DNA of 64,000 nt from JAHBNG01 sp039028975 (GTDB lineage Bacteria; Chloroflexota; Anaerolineae; Caldilineales; Caldilineaceae). The position numbers and the translations under genes are program-made. Within the stretch, counting starts at the first letter, position 1. Each line of letters opens with the position of its first letter. Location of the stretch: NCBI GenBank assembly GCA_039028975.1, contig JBCCHB010000076.1, forward strand, positions 13,851 through 77,850, written 5' to 3'. This document shows, in pieces, positions 59,964-64,000 of the stretch. Under the pieces are notes generated by a model. That model saw only the letters and a program-made list of their open reading frames with translations. It was not told the origin of the DNA and made no database searches.

Positions 59964-61250
59964 ATGAACCGACTGACTTGGATTGGTATCCTACTTCTCG
60001 CGCTGCTTAGCGCAGCCACGGGGCAGCGGCTGCTCTTTTTAATGAGCCTGATTCTAGCATTGTTAGCCGGCTCGGCTCAGCTTTGGTCACGCTACTGCTT
60101 GGTCGGCGTCTCCTATAGACGCCGCTTTGACCAGAACCGTCTCTTCTATGGTGATGATACACGCATGGATGTGGAGATCGTCAACGCCAAGCCCTTGCCG
60201 CTTGGTTGGCTGCGCATCGATGACGAATTCCCTTTCTCCATGCACCCGCAAAACGACGAGTTAGACGATCCCAGCCAAGCCACCCCGAACAGCCGACGGC
60301 GCTTGGTCAATGTACTCTCTCTACGCTGGTATGAGCGGGTGATTCGTCGCTATACGTTGAAGGGTGCCCGCAGAGGACTTTGGCACTTTGGTCCGGCTCA
60401 AATTCGCTCTGGTGACATGTTCGGTTTTGATATCCAGCGCATGGCTTACGACTCAATTGATACGCTGCTGGTCTACCCCAAGATCGTTTCTCTGGAAGCC
60501 TTAGGATTACCAGCGGGACATCCTTTTGGGGACTTTACGAGCCGTCGCCGTCTTGTGGAAGATCCCCTGCGGTTGATGGGGACTCGTGCTTATGCTCCTG
60601 GCGACAGCTATCGCCATATCCACTGGAAAGCAACAGCTCGTCGTCAATCCCTACAGACGAAGGTATTCGAGCCATCGGCAACGTTACCAGTGGCCATCTT
60701 TTTAAATCTCAATACCTATGATCCGGATCATGTAGGGCTATTCGGCAGCAAAGGGCAGGACTACCCACTGGTAGAGTTTGCCATTACCACGGCGGCATCG
60801 GTTGCGCGTTTCGTTTGGCAGGAGGGGCACCCTGTTGGGCTATACGCCAATGCGCTGTTGCTGAGCCTAACGTTAGCCGCAGAAGAGAAGATTCAAAGAA
60901 CGGTTGGACGGGTACGCGTTGCGCCACGTAACCATCCTGATCAACTTGTGCGTATTCTAGAAGCCCTAGCCCGGATTGAAGGGCGCGCACGCTGGTCTTT
61001 TCCCACCCTGCTCCATGTAGAAAGCTCTGGATTGGCTTACGGTACAACCGTCGTTGTTATCACCTCAGTTCTCGAACCCAAGCTTGCAGCCACCCTGACT
61101 GATCTCAACCGCAAAGGGTATAGTGTCGTCCTCATCGGCCTTGGCCACGCCCGCCTATCTTCGCCTATCCCCGGTGTAACCGACTACTACATCGGCTCCT
61201 ATGATGAGTGGAGTGTTCTGGAGACTATTCAACCTATTTTTGAAGCGTAA
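59964..61250 (+). CDS. DUF58 domain membrane protein
   Basis: 428 residues. One or two N-terminal membrane helices (about 5-45: IGILLLALLSAATGQRLLFL, MSLILALLAGSAQL), an extracytoplasmic or cytoplasmic beta domain, and the DUF58 motif DPLRLMGTRAYAPGDSYRHIHWKATAR (about 193-219). Such two-gene MoxR-DUF58 units are often followed by a transglutaminase gene; here none follows, only a hairpin. Confidence 0.9.
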   Translation: MNRLTWIGILLLALLSAATGQRLLFLMSLILALLAGSAQLWSRYCLVGVSYRRRFDQNRLFYGDDTRMDVEIVNAKPLPLGWLRIDDEFPFSMHPQNDELDDPSQATPNSRRRLVNVLSLRWYERVIRRYTLKGARRGLWHFGPAQIRSGDMFGFDIQRMAYDSIDTLLVYPKIVSLEALGLPAGHPFGDFTSRRRLVEDPLRLMGTRAYAPGDSYRHIHWKATARRQSLQTKVFEPSATLPVAIFLNLNTYDPDHVGLFGSKGQDYPLVEFAITTAASVARFVWQEGHPVGLYANALLLSLTLAAEEKIQRTVGRVRVAPRNHPDQLVRILEALARIEGRARWSFPTLLHVESSGLAYGTTVVVITSVLEPKLAATLTDLNRKGYSVVLIGLGHARLSSPIPGVTDYYIGSYDEWSVLETIQPIFEA

Positions 61251-61280
61251 CGTTCAACGCCTGCTTCAGCGGCGTCTGCT

Positions 61281-61319
61281 AGGGCGTTGGCTGCAAGCCA
61301 TGTTGGTACGCGACGCCCT
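61281..61319 (+). terminator. Hairpin after the second MoxR-DUF58 pair
   Basis: AGGGCGT (61281-61287) pairs with ACGCCCT (61313-61319), 25-base loop, followed by TAAATCAATTTTA. A weak terminator candidate for the rightward operon. Confidence 0.45.
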
Positions 61320-61377
61320 TAAATCAATTTTAGGATAATCGAAAACTTCTATATCTGCTTTAAGCCTATAGTGGTCG

Positions 61378-62274
61378 TCAGCAGTTACGGTCAAGAAATG
61401 CACCTATACGTTCGATGGCACTCTGTGCTTCTGGAATGTCAGGAAACATATGCCAGACGTGGATCAGTCCTTCCTCGATTTCGAGGGTCACCTTTACACC
61501 TGCGGCCTGGGCTTTTTCAGCGAAGCGAGTGCTATCAGACAAAAGAATTTCTCTGGTACCGACTTGAAGTAACAGCGGAGGCAGATTTCGCAAATCGCCA
61601 TATAATGGCGACGCAAGCGGATTGTGTAAATTATCGTCCGCGTATTGTCGTCCACTTGAGCGTACACCTTCAGGAGTTAACATTGGGTCGTCGACTGCAC
61701 CTAGTTGAGCAGTCGACCCTTTTCCCACAAGATCAGTCCAAGGTGACAGTCCAACCGCACAGGCAGGCAACGGATCACTAGCTGCCTTCAACGCTAGTAG
61801 CGTTGCTAATGTTAAACCCCCACCTGAGGAGTCGCCAGCGATGACCATGCGGTTTGGAGCATGGCCTTCTGAAACCAACCAGCGCCAGCACGTTGTAGCA
61901 TCCTCAACTGCGGCAGGGAACGGGTGTTCTGGCGCAAGCCGATAGTCGGGTAATAAAACTCGTGCCCGCGCCGCTCGTGCCAAACGTCCAGCAAGCCCAC
62001 GATGTGTGTTCCTTGAACCCATGGTATACCCACCTCCATGGAAATATAGAATAACCCTGTCAGTTTCACTTCCGTCAATAGTGATCCAGTCTGCGGGCAC
62101 GCTGCTTGCATAAACTTCGTTGACACTCACATCCGCCTCAACAGGAAACATGTCTGCTGAGGCTTCCATCACAGCGCGCTGCTCATCAACGGACAGCTCC
62201 TCCAGGCCAAGGCCTCCAATCATCATTTCGACTACTTGTTCATGTTCAATACTGGGCAAGACAAGATCCTCCAT
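61378..62274 (-). CDS. Alpha/beta hydrolase of the HSL (hormone-sensitive lipase) esterase family
   Basis: 298 residues from the ATG at 62274. Oxyanion motif YFHGGGYTMGS, nucleophile elbow GDSSGGGLTLA, catalytic Asp in VDDPMLTPEG-downstream GTREILLSDS and His in EGLIHVWHMF. Short-chain ester substrate expected. The frame is open to 62427, but the added 51 residues are basic and not family-like. No clear Shine-Dalgarno decides the start. Confidence 0.88.
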   Translation of the reverse strand: MEDLVLPSIEHEQVVEMMIGGLGLEELSVDEQRAVMEASADMFPVEADVSVNEVYASSVPADWITIDGSETDRVILYFHGGGYTMGSRNTHRGLAGRLARAARARVLLPDYRLAPEHPFPAAVEDATTCWRWLVSEGHAPNRMVIAGDSSGGGLTLATLLALKAASDPLPACAVGLSPWTDLVGKGSTAQLGAVDDPMLTPEGVRSSGRQYADDNLHNPLASPLYGDLRNLPPLLLQVGTREILLSDSTRFAEKAQAAGVKVTLEIEEGLIHVWHMFPDIPEAQSAIERIGAFLDRNC

Positions 62275-62637
62275 CAAAATGGTTACAAAGGGGAGTAAGT
62301 TGCTTAAGCTGCGCGCTCGATTCCGTTGGCGCGTCAGCTCAAAGCCTTTGTTAGGGCGGCTCCTTTCTCTATGCTCAGACTTTAATTTACCATTTTTCTG
62401 CTTAAATGCAGGCTCAATTTTGGGCAAGCCGCTCTAACGCCTAGCTCTGCTGCCAAGCGGTCACTGACTCCGTCACTCCGCAAACCGAACCAATGACACC
62501 AACGAAAAAAGTCCCACAGCCGCGTCAATCTAGCTTGGTCACGAGCAGTGGATGTCGGCGCGGACAACCAAGCAGCACGACCAAGGCACTATACGACACG
62601 TTGTCTATCGAGTGGGATTCGGCAAAGGAAGGCATTC
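62275..62637. other. Gene-free stretch between the esterase and the toxin gene
   Basis: GC-richer than its surroundings. A 61-codon minus-strand frame at 62382-62567 has no recognisable protein and is treated as chance. Confidence 0.35.
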
Positions 62638-63024
62638 TTATAGTAGAGGCAGATCATAAAAGTTAGATTCGCCGTTTACCTCGATTTCCAAGACACGATT
62701 CACCATATCCCGCTCTTCCAACAGCTCCTGCGTTATTTCAGCCACGATTCTACGCATGAGCTCCAGCTGTTCATCCCGCGATAGGGAGCCATCTAAGACA
62801 AGCACGATACCCGGATGCAACTCTCTTGCTCGGGCTAATCGCTGGAAATCTTTAATATTGGCCGTAACGAGAATCCTATCTTCGTCGTAGGATCTCTGTA
62901 AAATGACTGGATCTGACTCGCCAAGAAGACCTCTATCGCGAACATGAATAACATCAAGCCCATCTTCCAAACGTAGTCTTTCGGCAACCTTTGGCGACAG
63001 ATCTTCGTCGATGAGAAATCTCAT
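62638..63024 (-). CDS. DUF5615 PIN-like toxin
   Basis: 128 residues. RFLIDEDLSPKVAERLR (first acidic residues), VIHVRDRGLLGESDPVI, ILVTANIKDFQRLA and HPGIVLVLDG match the Mut7-C/DUF5615 PIN-like fold with its Asp set. Overlaps the DUF433 gene by four bases, the standard order antitoxin then toxin. A ribonuclease is expected. The C-terminal 40 residues are longer than in the shortest members. Confidence 0.82.
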   Translation of the reverse strand: MRFLIDEDLSPKVAERLRLEDGLDVIHVRDRGLLGESDPVILQRSYDEDRILVTANIKDFQRLARARELHPGIVLVLDGSLSRDEQLELMRRIVAEITQELLEERDMVNRVLEIEVNGESNFYDLPLL

Positions 63025-63617
63025 TCGTTGGCACTGGTGTAATCTACGTCGGGATAGGCTCGCACAAAGAGGCGTGCGAATTCCAAGTCCGAAAGGTCTA
63101 GATATGAGTAATCGTCCAATATTTCTTGGGCATCTACGCCACGCTCCATCATCCCGCCCACATGACGCACAGTCAGACGCGAATTAGGAAAGGTCTCAGT
63201 ACCACCCATAATATCTGGATTAGAGACTAAACTTTCTTTCCACTCTAAAAAGCGGCTCACTTTGTCATCGAGGAATACTACGCCTTCCCCAAGCCGAAGG
63301 TAGAAAGGATCCGCAATTTCAATTTGCTCGGGGATCTCCTCTTGAGACATTGTTTGCACAATGCGCTTATAAATTGCGCTTCGCTCTCTGCTTCTAAGGG
63401 AGAGCGACGAACGACGCACCAAGTAAAGATAAACCAATGCCGAAAATGACAGACGAGGTAAAGAACGCCCCGCATTCGTCTGACTATTCCCAACATGAGT
63501 AGAGGATAAGTCCCCATCGATGACTTTGTATTCGATTTCCTTACGGACTTCCTTTTCACTCAAGTCTACCAATGCGGCCGCTTCCGCTGGTGTGAATCTT
63601 TGCGCTTGAACCATCAT
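63021..63617 (-). CDS. DUF433-type antitoxin
   Basis: 198 residues. N-terminal helix-turn-helix-like start FTPAEAAALVDLSEKEVRKEIEYKVID, middle linker region, and C-terminal DUF433 domain: RLTVRHVGGMMERGVDAQEILDDYSYLDLSDLEFARLFVRAYP. Likely binds its own promoter and the DUF5615 partner. Longer than the minimal 75-residue DUF433 antitoxin because of the N-terminal DNA-binding part. Confidence 0.8.
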   Translation of the reverse strand: MMVQAQRFTPAEAAALVDLSEKEVRKEIEYKVIDGDLSSTHVGNSQTNAGRSLPRLSFSALVYLYLVRRSSLSLRSRERSAIYKRIVQTMSQEEIPEQIEIADPFYLRLGEGVVFLDDKVSRFLEWKESLVSNPDIMGGTETFPNSRLTVRHVGGMMERGVDAQEILDDYSYLDLSDLEFARLFVRAYPDVDYTSANE

Positions 63618-63674
63618 GTTTTCCTGTTGGCCAATAACTCACTAATGTTGTTCGATAGTCTTATTATAACAGAA

Positions 63675-63699
63675 AAACTGGGCGATTCACACCCAGTTT
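63675..63699. promoter_or_regulatory. Inverted repeat upstream of the toxin-antitoxin pair
   Basis: AAACTGGG and CCCAGTTT, perfect 8-base arms, 9-base spacer, 58 bases before the antitoxin start. It could be the operator of the pair. Confidence 0.5.
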
Positions 63700-63854
63700 C
63701 AGATTCCACTAAACTTCATATTGCCAACCTGTGAGCATCCAACGCCGACATGACAGGCCGGGGGAGAATGCCCAACTAGATATGAGCGAGGAACCAACAT
63801 AGCCCACCGAACACTCAATTCGGCGCGCTGTTCCCCCGGTCCTTGTCGATGTGA

Positions 63855-64000
63855 TGTTCACTCGATGAAATCACTACCCCATGTAGTACAACGCGCGAAG
63901 TTTCGTATGTGACTGTATTAGATCCACGCCACGCATTATGCGGGCAAAAGCTAAAAGTCGTAAGCATCAGTGCGGACGGAAAAGAAGGGCGTGTCTGCAC
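63855..64000 (+). CDS. Unidentified partial frame at the right edge
   Basis: Plus frame after the TGA at 63852-63854, open to the edge: ... REVSYVTVLDPRHALCGQKL then KVVSISADGKEGRV. The TVLDPRHxLxGQ pattern recalls small proteins encoded next to transposase or recombinase genes, so a mobile remnant may begin here. No good start codon; a GTG at about 63909 is possible. Low certainty. Confidence 0.3.

Noticed and set aside
62382..62567. 61-codon minus-strand frame upstream of the esterase
   Set aside because: No recognisable protein, no Shine-Dalgarno, and overlaps the esterase N-terminal extension in another frame.

Overview
The window looks like a chromosomal segment of a free-living heterotrophic bacterium of about 50% GC. 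Phylum Chloroflexota (Caldilinea/Anaerolineae-like) is my best guess. It rests on gene style only: many CUT1-type sugar ABC transporters with lipoprotein binding proteins, an Lpl-type transporter, MoxR/DUF58/Bat clusters, a kinase-SUMF1 fusion and many short palindromic intergenic repeats. No rRNA, tRNA, CRISPR array or intact insertion sequence was seen.

Layout. 1-2.9 kb: CUT1 sugar transporter operon running off the left edge. 3.2-4.7 kb: dehydrogenase remnant, then an ECF sigma factor fused to a lectin-like domain. 5.3-6.1 kb: CitE-like lyase. 6.5-12.4 kb: plus-strand run of small metabolic and house-cleaning genes (aldo/keto reductase, phosphotransferase, YjjG, RidA, GNAT, DUF3293, HAD, IlvA). 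12.5-24.6 kb: minus-strand block with a peroxiredoxin whose catalytic Cys codon is TGA, a second CUT1 transporter, and an Lpl-type transporter split by a 3.7-kb insert (BrnTA-like toxin-antitoxin, AAA ATPase remnant, kinase-SUMF1 fusion). The block ends with a DUF6429-like gene carrying an in-frame TGA and a GST. 25-34 kb: UraH, a TPP enzyme, an FMN hydroxy-acid oxidase, SDR, CPA2 antiporter and GMC oxidase. 33.8-38.1 kb: ECF sigma/anti-sigma pair, membrane protein, aminotransferase, nitronate monooxygenase. 38.3-42.2 kb: Pnkp-Hen1 RNA repair operon. 42.5-47.4 kb: Rbs-type sugar transporter. 47.9-57.7 kb: sulfite-oxidase-like enzyme and a full Bat aerotolerance operon. 59-61.3 kb: a second, divergent MoxR-DUF58 pair. 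61.4-64 kb: HSL-type esterase, DUF433/DUF5615 toxin-antitoxin pair and an unidentified fragment.

The strongest candidate for something new is the peroxiredoxin at 12505-12969. Its one in-frame TGA falls exactly at the peroxidatic cysteine position, and a hairpin with the geometry of a bacterial SECIS follows it, so it is probably a selenoprotein. The second notable layer is a set of modular intergenic repeats. Family A is about 85 bp with TATAC termini and an inner palindrome whose loop is inverted between copies. Family B is about 95 bp and forms the immediate 5' leader of both the peroxiredoxin and hen1. Families C and D occur twice each, and a 25-bp hairpin module is nested inside members of both B and D.
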